From assembly GCF_900104455.1 (NCBI RefSeq), contig NZ_FNHB01000001.1, forward strand, positions 1,172,794 to 1,236,793: a stretch of DNA of 64,000 bases. Direction: 5' to 3'. Made by a program: the position numbers and the translations under genes. The notes below the pieces were generated by a model. That model saw only the letters and a list, made by a program, of their open reading frames with translations. It was not told the origin of the DNA and did no database searches. How positions within the stretch are numbered: the first letter of the stretch is position 1; each line of letters opens with the position of its first letter. Positions 16,594 through 24,332 of the stretch are shown here, one piece after another. This DNA is from Dendrosporobacter quercicolus (GTDB lineage: Bacteria > Bacillota > Negativicutes > DSM-1736 > Dendrosporobacteraceae).

Positions 16594-16683
16594 CTAGAAC
16601 GCTGCTACTGCCAGATAATTGTAAGGGGTTATCCAGCTTATACTTTTTTTCTGGTCGACTTGAACAAGGTTCGCATTGATCAT
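16594..16683 (-). CDS. Possible 29-aa peptide or 5' remnant
   Basis: A near-perfect ribosome site, AGGAGGTGAT, lies five bases before an ATG that opens a 29-codon frame (MINANLVQVDQKKSISWITP, ending YNYLAVAAF). It could be a real small gene or the surviving front end of a deleted one. An inverted repeat lies just upstream. The remainder of 16488-16865 shows nothing more. Confidence 0.35.
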   Translation of the reverse strand: MINANLVQVDQKKSISWITPYNYLAVAAF

Positions 16684-16717
16684 CTCTTATCACCTCCTGT
16701 TTTTTAGTATACACAAG

Positions 16718-16745
16718 CTAATAAGACAATAGTGTGTCATATTAG
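16718..16745. promoter_or_regulatory. Candidate operator, inverted repeat
   Basis: CTAATAAGACA (16718-16728) and TGTCATATTAG (16735-16745) form an inverted repeat matching at 10 of 11 positions with a 6-bp spacer. It lies 35 bp upstream of the 29-codon frame on the minus strand. The binding protein is unknown. Confidence 0.4.
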
Positions 16746-16865
16746 ACTATCGCTCATAAATTTCTAAAGCTTGCCTTATCCGTATCACGAAAATTTTAAA
16801 CACACTGCAAAGTGATGCGAAATTATGACCGTGCTGATGAGAGGCGGGCAATCGGCCTCTTTACA

Positions 16866-18143
16866 TCATTCGCTTTTTCCTTTATGTCCGCCCACATAAT
16901 CCGCCCGTTCAAGGAAGGTTCCGCCAGTCATCGACCCAGCATAAAAGATCGCTTTTTTGCCAAATCGTTTCCGAAGATCATCTACTACTCTATCCATGGC
17001 ATGTGTCTTTTCTTCTCCTGCAAAAAACAGTTCCAACTGCGCAAGTCCTTGTGACACGATTTTCCCAGCAGTAATATTTACTGATCGTACCGGCTCGCCC
17101 TGCCAGAGCTTAATAAACTCCTGGCGGGCCGCTTCACTAATGATATCTGTTGAGTTTTCCGGGCGAACCAGCTTAATTCGTGCAGTAAAACCCAACTTAA
17201 AATGCCTATCCGAGTATCCTATCCCCAAATAGACCTCCTGGCATTTTTCCTGGTGCTTACGTAGCCTAGTGCATACATCTCCAACCATTTCCTTAATGAT
17301 CATTAGAATTTCTGCTTTTACATCATAATCCCGCATTAATATCTGGTTCTTACTATAGGATTTACTTTTCGGCCGTTCCTTCTGGCTAATGATGCTGGCA
17401 TCCAAGCCCCAGGCGTGGTAATATAACTGCAACCCTATTACGCCTAGCGTTTTCTGCAGCCGCACTGGATTGGCGTGAGCCAGCCCCTCTATCGTATAAA
17501 TACCCATTCGCTTGAGTTTCTCATCGTATCCTCTGGATATGCCCCAAAACGCAGTCAGCGGCCGTATTTTCCATACCGTTTCCGGCACCATCTCATAGGT
17601 CCATTTGGCAATCCACGGCGGACGCTTTTTCGCTTCATGATCCAGTGCCAGTTTTGCCAAAAGCGGATTATCGCCAATGCCTACCGCCACAATAAGCCCC
17701 AGCTCATCCTTCACTGTCTTTAAGATAGCCTCCGCAATCGCCTCTGCGGGTCCAAACAAATTGTGCGATGCGGTAACATCCAATATGGACTCATCAATGC
17801 TATAAACATGTAGATCTTCATCGGTTACGAAGCGACGGAATATATTCTGTATTGCCTGGTTCACATTGATATATGACGCCATATTGGGCTCTACTACCAT
17901 AATCGGAGAACGCTTGGGAATCTCAAATAGCCGGTTTCCGGTCTTGATATTGTATTCCGATTTAACCCTCGGGCTGCTGGCCAGTACGACCGCACCGGCT
18001 CTCCTTACATCCGATACTACAGCAATATAGGCTTCTAGCGGGTCAAGCCCCCGCCGAACCGCCTCTACGGACGCAAAGAATGATTTTACGTCGACGCACA
18101 ATACGCTCCTGCGGGGAAAACGTGAAAAATCAACGAGCCCCAT
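16866..18143 (-). CDS. Y-family DNA polymerase (UmuC/UvrX-like)
   Basis: A 425-aa error-prone translesion polymerase. The palm holds the catalytic residues: CVDVKSFFASVE (Asp near residue 18) and VYSIDESILDVT (Asp-Glu near 117-118). Finger/thumb segments AVGIGDNPLLAKLALDHEAK and LTAFWGISRGYDEKLKRMGI follow, with a C-terminal little-finger domain. Length is normal for firmicute UmuC/UvrX. The first start choices are GTG 18146 and ATG 18143; both lie inside the end of an upstream 53-aa ORF, so translation is coupled. That ORF's promoter carries a perfect LexA box, so the gene should be SOS-induced. Its first about 600 bp are duplicated at 26440-27034. Confidence 0.92.
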   Translation of the reverse strand: MGLVDFSRFPRRSVLCVDVKSFFASVEAVRRGLDPLEAYIAVVSDVRRAGAVVLASSPRVKSEYNIKTGNRLFEIPKRSPIMVVEPNMASYINVNQAIQNIFRRFVTDEDLHVYSIDESILDVTASHNLFGPAEAIAEAILKTVKDELGLIVAVGIGDNPLLAKLALDHEAKKRPPWIAKWTYEMVPETVWKIRPLTAFWGISRGYDEKLKRMGIYTIEGLAHANPVRLQKTLGVIGLQLYYHAWGLDASIISQKERPKSKSYSKNQILMRDYDVKAEILMIIKEMVGDVCTRLRKHQEKCQEVYLGIGYSDRHFKLGFTARIKLVRPENSTDIISEAARQEFIKLWQGEPVRSVNITAGKIVSQGLAQLELFFAGEEKTHAMDRVVDDLRKRFGKKAIFYAGSMTGGTFLERADYVGGHKGKSE

Positions 18144-18291
18144 CACTTTTGCCTTCTTTCTCTTTCATCTGCTCGTTGTGCTCAGACAGAAGCATACCCG
18201 CCCACTTGACCATACATCGGTCGACATAAACTACCAGAGCCATCTGCTGGTAAATAGGGATACTCAGTAAATCTATCGTATGTTCGTTCAT
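18130..18291 (-). CDS. 53-aa protein coupled to the SOS polymerase, family not recognised
   Basis: An ORF with GGAGGTGGATAGTG before its ATG encodes MNEHTIDLLSIPIYQQMALV, then a middle rich in hydrophobic residues with one Cys, and a charged tail ending in GAR. Its end overlaps the polymerase start by 14 bases. The duplicate at 27021-27182 keeps the frame open with seven substitutions, which supports it being coding. By position it parallels the small YolD-type genes that precede uvrX in Bacillus, but it is half their length and I see no clear homology. It lies directly downstream of an SOS promoter. Confidence 0.7.
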   Translation of the reverse strand: MNEHTIDLLSIPIYQQMALVVYVDRCMVKWAGMLLSEHNEQMKEKEGKSDGAR

Positions 18292-18311
18292 CACTATCCA
18301 CCTCCATATAC

Positions 18312-18341
18312 ATAATACCAGAACATATGTTCTTATGTAAA
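18312..18341 (-). promoter_or_regulatory. SOS promoter with LexA box
   Basis: On the minus strand there is a TTTACA -35 (18336-18341), an 18-bp spacer and a TATTAT -10 (18312-18317). The spacer contains AGAACATATGTTCT (18320-18333), a perfect GAAC-N4-GTTC palindrome matching the B. subtilis-type LexA/DinR box. It serves the 53-aa ORF and the Y-family polymerase. Confidence 0.85.
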
Positions 18342-18379
18342 TGGTGATGGACTTGGTAATTTTTGCTAACCTGAATAGA

Positions 18380-18421
18380 AATAAAGCCGGCTAAGATGGT
18401 CATTAAACCAACCTAGCCGGC
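18380..18421 (-). terminator. Terminator-like hairpin after the OYE gene
   Basis: GCCGGCTA (18386-18393) pairs with TAGCCGGC (18414-18421). On the minus strand it is followed by TTTATTTC. It ends the transcript of the flavin oxidoreductase operon. Confidence 0.6.
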
Positions 18422-18614
18422 GTTTCCTTTCACACTTACAAAAACTATCAAGTAAAGTTACAAGCAATAATTAATATAATAGATATTATTACGGCTCCAA
18501 TGTTCTCCAATATCTTTCTTGCTCCACTTTTTTGTTGCTAAATTTTCTGACCGAATAGCGGTGGTCTTTTACTAAAAAGTCCTTTGTTACCCGCCAATCG
18601 CTTTACAATTTTAA

Positions 18615-19634
18615 TTAAGAATGAGCCTTGGCTATTATTTGTGCCGGACATTTTTCGCCATTTGTGAACCATTTACATTCGCGGCATTCAAAGCAGGGCT
18701 TATAGTTGCTGTCTTTCCTCGAATGCTTTATAAAATCTGAATCGGCTAAAAAGGGCTTTCCATATGCAACAAAATCACAGCAGTCATTTTCAATTAATAC
18801 ATTTCCTCTGCCCAATGTCTTAACGTCATTCACAGCAATGACGGGGATATTTACATGCTTTTTAACATGGCTTCCCGTGTAAACTACATCATTGTATCCA
18901 AAATCCGTAGGCAGTTGCAGTTTTCTATCCTCCGGTATTCCAGTAGACACATGCAACATATCAATCCCCATATTCTCCAGAGCTTGAGCGATTTGGACAT
19001 CTGTATTCAGATCATCGTTCCAACCCATTCGGTAAGACACAATAAAATCATCGCCGGCGAAACTTTTAATCGATTTCGTAATTTCCTTTGCCAAAGTCAA
19101 TCTTCCGATTAAATCGCCGCCGTAAGTATCTTGCCGTTTGTTGGAATAGGGCGAGGTAATCATATTCAGAAAAAAGGTATGTGCTCCATGCAATTCAATA
19201 CCATCAAGGCCAGCCTTTTTACAAATCTCAGCACCCCGGATAAACAAATCTCTGATTTTGACTAATTCTTGTTTTGTCAACTTGTTGACATCCTCCGAAT
19301 TATTATCATAAAAGCTAAAGCCGGGTAAGCCAAGCTGCGCAAAAAATCTGGTTCCGTTCTTATGATAGGCTTCCGCTATTTTATTTAGATAACCAATGTG
19401 CTGTTCAGAATAAGCACCTGCTCCGCCCGCTATCTCTTCTTCAGTCGACACGGAGAGAACTTGGCTAATAATTAGACCGATTCCCTTATCTGCCCGCCCT
19501 AAATAATCCTGTAACATTTTTTCACCCATGATGCCATTCCTGCTTGGCAAGCCAAAACGTACCATAGGGGCCATCACAATCCGGTTAGTGAACTGGATGC
19601 TTTTCACTTGAATTGGGCTAAATATATTCGACAT
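18615..19634 (-). CDS. NADH:flavin oxidoreductase (old yellow enzyme family)
   Basis: A 339-aa TIM-barrel flavoprotein of the OYE family. Visible features are FSPIQVKSIQFTNRIVMAPM at the start, GLDGIELHGAHTFFLNMITS with the active-site His, SPYSNKRQDTYGGDLIGRLT, and the late FMN-binding GRGNVLIENDCCDFVAYGKP. The short C-terminus has CFECRECKW and a later Cys, reminiscent of the iron-sulfur region of larger relatives, but the Rossmann domains are missing. I start it at MSNIFS (19634), preceded by AGGAG; the open frame extends upstream into non-conserved sequence. It is downstream of an amidohydrolase gene and probably co-transcribed with it. Confidence 0.85.
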   Translation of the reverse strand: MSNIFSPIQVKSIQFTNRIVMAPMVRFGLPSRNGIMGEKMLQDYLGRADKGIGLIISQVLSVSTEEEIAGGAGAYSEQHIGYLNKIAEAYHKNGTRFFAQLGLPGFSFYDNNSEDVNKLTKQELVKIRDLFIRGAEICKKAGLDGIELHGAHTFFLNMITSPYSNKRQDTYGGDLIGRLTLAKEITKSIKSFAGDDFIVSYRMGWNDDLNTDVQIAQALENMGIDMLHVSTGIPEDRKLQLPTDFGYNDVVYTGSHVKKHVNIPVIAVNDVKTLGRGNVLIENDCCDFVAYGKPFLADSDFIKHSRKDSNYKPCFECRECKWFTNGEKCPAQIIAKAHS

Positions 19635-19660
19635 ATCATCACTCTCCTTTTGATGGGTAT

Positions 19661-20452
19661 TTACTCTATATTCAGTAACCGGGCTATATTTTCTCCTAAA
19701 ACCGCGTTTGCAATAGCAGACGTCTTTGCGAATTGCAAAACGGCGTTTTTGGATAACTGTAAATCCCCAAAGGGGCGGTCTACCCCAAAGAAACATTTCT
19801 CCGGCACTTCATTGATAATGCTTGCTAAAACAAATGTCGAATAGTATGCTGATGTATCCAGATACAAATTAGAAATTTCTTTTATAAGTGCAACTGTTTC
19901 AAGCCAGTTGCTCCCGCCCAAGTGTCCTAAAATGACAGGAGTTTCAGGATAATCTTTTGCTAACTCCGAAATTTCTTTTATATCCTGAAATGTCAGCGGA
20001 AAAAATGCGTGTATCCAGATCGGAAGATTGTGAAACTCTTGTGAAGCACGAAAAATATTTTTTAAAAGATGTATTTGTCCACTTCCGAGTGTAAATTCGC
20101 CCATCCCTGTTAAGTGATTATTTTGAATATTTTCAGCAACATATTGAAGCGTGGGTTTTAGTTCAAGGCCCGCAGGAACCGCGCCAAATCCGATATAACG
20201 GTTGGGGTATTGTTTAATTGCATCCATAAGCTCCGATACGGCTTTTTGCCGTACCTCTACCATAGAGCCTTTTTTTCCGGCTAACAGGTCGTTTAAAAAC
20301 TCCATAGAGGATTGGACGTCGGCAAAATTTTTGGATGCTTCAGGATGAAAAGTTGTGGAGAATAAAACGGTTTTATCAATACCCGCCGCATCCATAGCTT
20401 TTATATGTTCCTGAATCGGAAAAGTAACATGAGAGTGTCCGTCAATAATCAT
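19661..20452 (-). CDS. Amidohydrolase-family (amidohydrolase 2) metal-dependent hydrolase
   Basis: A 263-aa TIM-barrel hydrolase or decarboxylase. It starts with the metal-binding MIIDGHSHV, has IWIHAFFPLTFQDIKEISEL (metal His) near residue 145, VILGHLGGSNWLETV near 175 and FFGVDRPFGDL (acidic active-site Asp) near 230. Members hydrolyse or decarboxylate small aromatic or cyclic acids; the substrate here is unknown. AGGGGATA precedes the ATG. It is divergent from an HxlR regulator across a spacer with a perfect inverted repeat and is followed by the OYE gene 26 bp later. Confidence 0.83.
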   Translation of the reverse strand: MIIDGHSHVTFPIQEHIKAMDAAGIDKTVLFSTTFHPEASKNFADVQSSMEFLNDLLAGKKGSMVEVRQKAVSELMDAIKQYPNRYIGFGAVPAGLELKPTLQYVAENIQNNHLTGMGEFTLGSGQIHLLKNIFRASQEFHNLPIWIHAFFPLTFQDIKEISELAKDYPETPVILGHLGGSNWLETVALIKEISNLYLDTSAYYSTFVLASIINEVPEKCFFGVDRPFGDLQLSKNAVLQFAKTSAIANAVLGENIARLLNIE

Positions 20453-20511
20453 AAATATATCCCCTTTTCTGCAAGTTGAATTATCCTTTACTTTATATTA
20501 TAATGATTTTA

Positions 20512-20541
20512 TACAAAAAAGAAAGAATGCACTTTTTTGTA
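20512..20541. promoter_or_regulatory. Candidate HxlR operator
   Basis: TACAAAAAAG (20512-20521) and CTTTTTTGTA (20532-20541) form a perfect 10-bp inverted repeat with a 10-bp spacer. It lies in the divergent region between the HxlR gene and the amidohydrolase-OYE operon, the expected place for the regulator to bind. Confidence 0.6.
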
Positions 20542-20569
20542 GCATACTTACGAAAAGGAGAGTTAAGTG

Positions 20570-20926
20570 ATGGCTGAAAAAATATGCTTTGTAAGCAACA
20601 AGGAACCTTTTGAATATACATTATCAATCGTAAGCGGAAAATGGAAATTAAAAATCATTTACCTCCTTGCCTGTACTGCTCCGGCAAGATACAATATGTT
20701 GAAAAAAAATATAGATACAATTACCCATAAAATGTTAAGTACGCAATTAAAAGAATTGGAGCAAGAGGGAATTGTTTCTCGAAAAGAATATCCTCAAGTG
20801 CCTCCAAAAGTTGAATACTCTCTCACTCCCAAAGGGGAAAGTCTTATTCCGATAGTCATAGCTATGTGTGATTGGGGCAGGCAAAATACTTTAATTAAGG
20901 AACCGCAGGACAAGCACGAAGTATAA
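20570..20926 (+). CDS. HxlR-family transcriptional regulator
   Basis: A 118-aa winged-helix protein with the HxlR signature: VSGKWKLKIIYLLACTAPAR, KMLSTQLKELEQEGIVSRKE and YSLTPKGESLIPIVIAMCDW. The cysteine at the start (CFVSNKEPF) is where some HxlR proteins sense oxidants or aldehydes. The ATG at 20570 is preferred over a GTG three bases earlier. It is divergent from the amidohydrolase/OYE operon, which it probably controls. Confidence 0.88.
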   Translation: MAEKICFVSNKEPFEYTLSIVSGKWKLKIIYLLACTAPARYNMLKKNIDTITHKMLSTQLKELEQEGIVSRKEYPQVPPKVEYSLTPKGESLIPIVIAMCDWGRQNTLIKEPQDKHEV

Positions 20927-20958
20927 TGGTTCATTGTTATTAAATGTGCGTAATCGGG

Positions 20959-21400
20959 TTATCTGGATTGAAATATATAATCCAGATAGTCTTTCACACT
21001 CTGATCGATTTCTTCATCGCTTGCCTGAAACGAGGAACCGAAAACGGTAAAGTACGGAAGCGTAATGGCTCCGATGTGTATCATACTGGCTTTGAATGGC
21101 GTAATCAATTCATCCACCGTAAAAGAAATTGAACCGGCGGGCGAGTAATTTTCTTTTTTATCTCCTATGGACATCGCTATGCCGAACTTTTTGCCGTTCA
21201 ACTTGTTCCCTTTTGAGCCATATGCCCATCCGTGAACAAAAACATCGTCCAGCCACTTTTTTAATAAAGGTGGATAGCTGTACCAGTATAAGGGAAACTG
21301 GAGAATGATGTGCTTGTGCGCTTCTAACAACTTTTGTTCTCTTTCAACGTCAATATCCAGTCGGGATACTTTTTATAAAGCTCATGTATTGCGAAAAAAT
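20959..21400 (-). pseudogene. NAD(P)H:quinone oxidoreductase-like (Flavodoxin_2), 5'-truncated and frameshifted
   Basis: The intact part (HIILQFPLYWYSYPPLLKKW, LDDVFVHGWAYGSKGNKLNG) is the C-terminal two thirds of a KefF/MdaB-like reductase. Just upstream the right residues continue in two frames: IDVEREQKLLEAHK joins the intact part, and HELYKKYPD is one frame off. The flavin-binding N-terminus is absent. It is a decayed relative of the intact gene at 12126-12698. Confidence 0.7.
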
Positions 21401-21458
21401 GCCCAATACCGGTAACGATCTCCCCTCGTTTTTGCCCTGCTCGGGCCTTCCCGCCTTC

Positions 21459-21505
21459 TTGACCAAAATAAAAAAGTATGTTATGTTCTATTTAACGTTA
21501 ACGTT
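21459..21505 (+). promoter_or_regulatory. Promoter and palindromic operator of the MerR gene
   Basis: TTGACC (21459-21464) and TATGTT (21482-21487) are 17 bp apart. The perfect 12-bp palindrome AACGTTAACGTT lies just downstream at 21494-21505. A second copy with one mismatch (21937-21948) lies before the MFS gene. Confidence 0.6.
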
Positions 21506-21522
21506 AGATAGGGGCATAAATA

Positions 21523-21918
21523 ATGAGTGACTATAAGATTGGTGAGCTTGCCAAATTGACAAATTTGACAACAAGAACGATTCGCTATTATGAGGAGCTA
21601 GGCCTGTTGGGCACCAGGGATGGCCGATGCCAGGGACAAACTCGCTATTTTGACAACAATGATATTGAACGTCTCAAAAAAATACATCAATTAAAAGGGT
21701 TGGGACTTTCCCTGGAAGAAATCGCTCAAGTCATCGATCTTTATTTTACTGATGGAAGAATTTTAGAGGGAAAACGCAAAGTGATTGAAATATTAAGCGC
21801 CCACGTCTCCTCAACTGAAAAAAAAATAACAGAATTGACTGCCTTCAAAAAAGAAAGCGAAGAAAATATAGCCCGAATTAAAGCCATTATGGAAGAATAT
21901 TCAAAAGAAATGCATTAA
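21523..21918 (+). CDS. MerR-family transcriptional regulator
   Basis: A 131-aa protein with the MerR N-terminal winged helix (YKIGELAKLTNLTTRTIRYY, EELGLLGTRDGR), the QTRYFDNNDIERLKKIHQLK wing region, and a C-terminal coiled-coil dimerisation helix. There is no cysteine pattern for metals, so a drug or small-molecule ligand is more likely. It is followed 63 bp later by an MFS exporter on the same strand. Shared palindromes upstream of both genes suggest it controls both. Confidence 0.88.
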   Translation: MSDYKIGELAKLTNLTTRTIRYYEELGLLGTRDGRCQGQTRYFDNNDIERLKKIHQLKGLGLSLEEIAQVIDLYFTDGRILEGKRKVIEILSAHVSSTEKKITELTAFKKESEENIARIKAIMEEYSKEMH

Positions 21919-21936
21919 TTTTTTTGCGATTTATTT

Positions 21937-21948
21937 AACGTTAACGTA
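21937..21948. promoter_or_regulatory. Second MerR-type operator copy before the MFS gene
   Basis: AACGTTAACGTA matches 11 of 12 bases of the palindrome upstream of merR and lies 33 bp before the MFS start codon. A partial third copy (GTTAACGTAA) overlaps the MFS stop codon near 23114. Confidence 0.55.
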
Positions 21949-21981
21949 AAGATTAATTTTTTGTTAAGAAAGAGGAGCTAA

Positions 21982-23118
21982 ATGATCTCTTTATGTTTAA
22001 CCTTGAGTGGCCTGCTTGTGCTTTCTAGTTTGTACATACTCATTCCGTTGCTGAATGTACTTTCACAAGACCTGCAATCGCCCCTGTATCTAACGGCCTA
22101 CACCAATACAGGATTTTCTCTATTTTATGCGATTGGTTTTTTATGCGTTGGGAAACTGATTCCTCAATATGGCTCCAAACGAATTTTAGTTTATGGCATG
22201 TTTGGGCTGGCCATTACGACCTGGATCACAGGTATGGCAACCTCAATGCAGCTGCTGATTTTGTTTCGGGCTGTGCAAGGCTTTATTGCTGCCGCGTTTG
22301 CACCAGCGGCATTAACGTATATATCCGATCATTACCCTCCGGAAAAAAGGATTGTCGTCATGTCCTGTGTCACAACAGGGTTTATTACAGCCGGCATTAT
22401 CGGCCAGATTTTTTCTTCAGCCGTGAATGATTATTGGGGCTGGCGGGGGGTTTTCGGCCTGCTGGCGTTCGCTTATTTGGCATTGGCTCTACTGAATAAT
22501 TTTTTATTGGTGCATTCGTCACCGAGTGAGGTGAAGCAAGAAAACCTCTTCCCCGCATTCAAAAAATTCACAAGCCATCCTGACTTGCCCAAAGCCTATT
22601 TCGCGGCATTTACGCTATTGCTGTCATTTGTTGCATTGTATTCGTCACTGGACAGGTACTTGCTCTCGAAATTCCAGCTGAATTCCCAGGAGGCTTTTTA
22701 TATTCGCACCATGGGAATTGCGGGAATTGCCGGCTCCTTATTCGTGCCTAAACTGGCACAAAAACTCTCCTTTCAGCAACTGGCGGCATTGGGAATCGCG
22801 TTGATGCTGAGTGGTTTGCTTTTATGCGTCTGGTCTGGCTCAGTGGCAGGGGTGCAAATGGCTCTGATTATCTTTATTGCAGGGTTGCTGATCACGATTC
22901 CCAGCATCATTACCCTGATCGGGCAGTTAGCCGGCGAGATGCGGAACATGGCTGTCACCTGGTATACTTTTATCTTATTTGTCGGTGCAAGCGTCGGACC
23001 CCTTATCGCCAGTGCAGATGATTTTACTCTTGTTATTGGTATCTTAGCTTTCATGTTAAGCATAGCCTTTTTTTCGGTCCTGCGAATTGCGTCCGGTAAA
23101 GGGGGTGGGAGCGGTTAA
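21982..23118 (+). CDS. MFS transporter
   Basis: A 378-aa integral membrane protein with about 12 hydrophobic segments. The MFS loop 2-3 motif appears as CVGKLIPQYGSKRILVYGMF near residue 55, and LFRAVQGFIAAAFAPAALTY near residue 95 resembles the drug-efflux motif of 12-TM exporters. It is probably a proton-coupled efflux pump under the MerR regulator encoded upstream. AAGAGGAG precedes the ATG. Confidence 0.87.
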   Translation: MISLCLTLSGLLVLSSLYILIPLLNVLSQDLQSPLYLTAYTNTGFSLFYAIGFLCVGKLIPQYGSKRILVYGMFGLAITTWITGMATSMQLLILFRAVQGFIAAAFAPAALTYISDHYPPEKRIVVMSCVTTGFITAGIIGQIFSSAVNDYWGWRGVFGLLAFAYLALALLNNFLLVHSSPSEVKQENLFPAFKKFTSHPDLPKAYFAAFTLLLSFVALYSSLDRYLLSKFQLNSQEAFYIRTMGIAGIAGSLFVPKLAQKLSFQQLAALGIALMLSGLLLCVWSGSVAGVQMALIIFIAGLLITIPSIITLIGQLAGEMRNMAVTWYTFILFVGASVGPLIASADDFTLVIGILAFMLSIAFFSVLRIASGKGGGSG

Positions 23119-23488
23119 CGTAAAATGCCACCCAAGAGGAGATGATTATATAAGTCAATATCAAAACTTCGCGTGGTTTAATTTCAAGTTAGCTGTTACT
23201 ATATCTAAACTGAGATTGGCTTTGGGGAGAATGGCATGAAAGGGCGGTTACGAAAAATGCTGTTAACTCCCTTTCATAATCCTTGTTATCATAGCTCTTG
23301 GTAGGTCTATATCTACAGCATCCTAAATTTGGAACCTTGCCGGAAGGTCCACACCTTGAACGAATCAGGAGTTCACCGCATTACGCTGACGGGGCATTTC
23401 AGAATTTAGTTCCTATTCCTCCACGTGTTGAGGGAAACAGTCCTGTTTCGTTATGTTTGGCGTATCTTTTTATTCCCAAACAATCGGG

Positions 23489-23593
23489 GAACCAAAAGAT
23501 ATAGCCAATATGGCTGTTTTTCTGGCATCAGATCAGGCAAGCTGGATTACGGGAGGGATTTTTCCTGTGGACGGAGGTCTTACAACGAACTAA
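23489..23593 (+). pseudogene. Short-chain dehydrogenase (SDR), C-terminal fragment
   Basis: A frame reads [20 protein letters not shown] then [14 protein letters not shown] and a stop. This is the conserved C-terminal segment of classical SDRs (ASDxxSxITG, VDGG). No dinucleotide-binding or catalytic part is found upstream. The rest of 23119-24332 holds only unidentified, stop-rich sequence and two hairpins. Confidence 0.75.
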
Positions 23594-23992
23594 GAAGTTG
23601 TTTCCGCCATCATAGCCTTGAATTTGTTTTTGAGAATTGTTATAGACGGGAAAATAGGGTAAAGAAGTGTTAAATTGAATGCTGACAAGTGCTTGCTTTC
23701 GCGTAAGTTGCTTTCTACAAACAGGCAGATAATTGGCGAACAAATTTTAGGCTTTTATTAAGAAATGGGGGTGGCCTCTTTGAAGTATTTATTTCTCGTC
23801 TGTGTTACTGGATTTCGCACAAAATAGAAAACGATATCAGCAGTACACAGGACGAAAGGAGCAAATTAAATGTGACACTGAATAAGCAGCAACAAACTGC
23901 CTTGGATTCCCTTGATTTTATAAAAGTACCGGAAAATTATGCATTAGCGCAAGTGTATGCGGGGGTATAAGCTGAGGATGATGTTTTACTAT

Positions 23993-24040
23993 AGCCCATG
24001 AAGACAGGCAGATCCTGGCTTCATGGGCTGTGTTTTCTTT
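23993..24040 (+). terminator. Terminator-like hairpin
   Basis: AGCCCATGAAG (23993-24003) pairs perfectly with CTTCATGGGCT (24019-24029), followed by GTGTTTTCTTT. There is no intact plus-strand gene immediately upstream, so it is probably a relic. The tail GGCTGTGTTTTCTTT also follows the hairpin at 32639-32681. Confidence 0.6.
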
Positions 24041-24332
24041 GCAGTAGAACTGTACATTGATATGCTTATTGGAGTGATTGATCTATTTAACTTTAATTAT
24101 AAATATTGCTCAAGCAGTAGACGCCCTAATCCTGTTCCTTAGAGGAGGTCGGGGCGCGGGGTGCGCAGCCATTTTACTTCATGTTCTGCTATGACTGATA
24201 CCAAGATAGCTAAAGCCGGACTACTGTGCCCGGCCTTAATTCCACCTTTTTCCTATAACTATAGTTGAAATATATTGCATTTTTGTAGTTCAAAATCACC
24301 TCGTATCACCACGCAACTGACATGTACCCGCC

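Noticed and set aside
18182-18403. A 73-codon frame upstream of the polymerase in another register.
   Set aside because: The 53-codon frame at 18130-18291 has the ribosome site, couples to the polymerase start and stays open in the duplicate.
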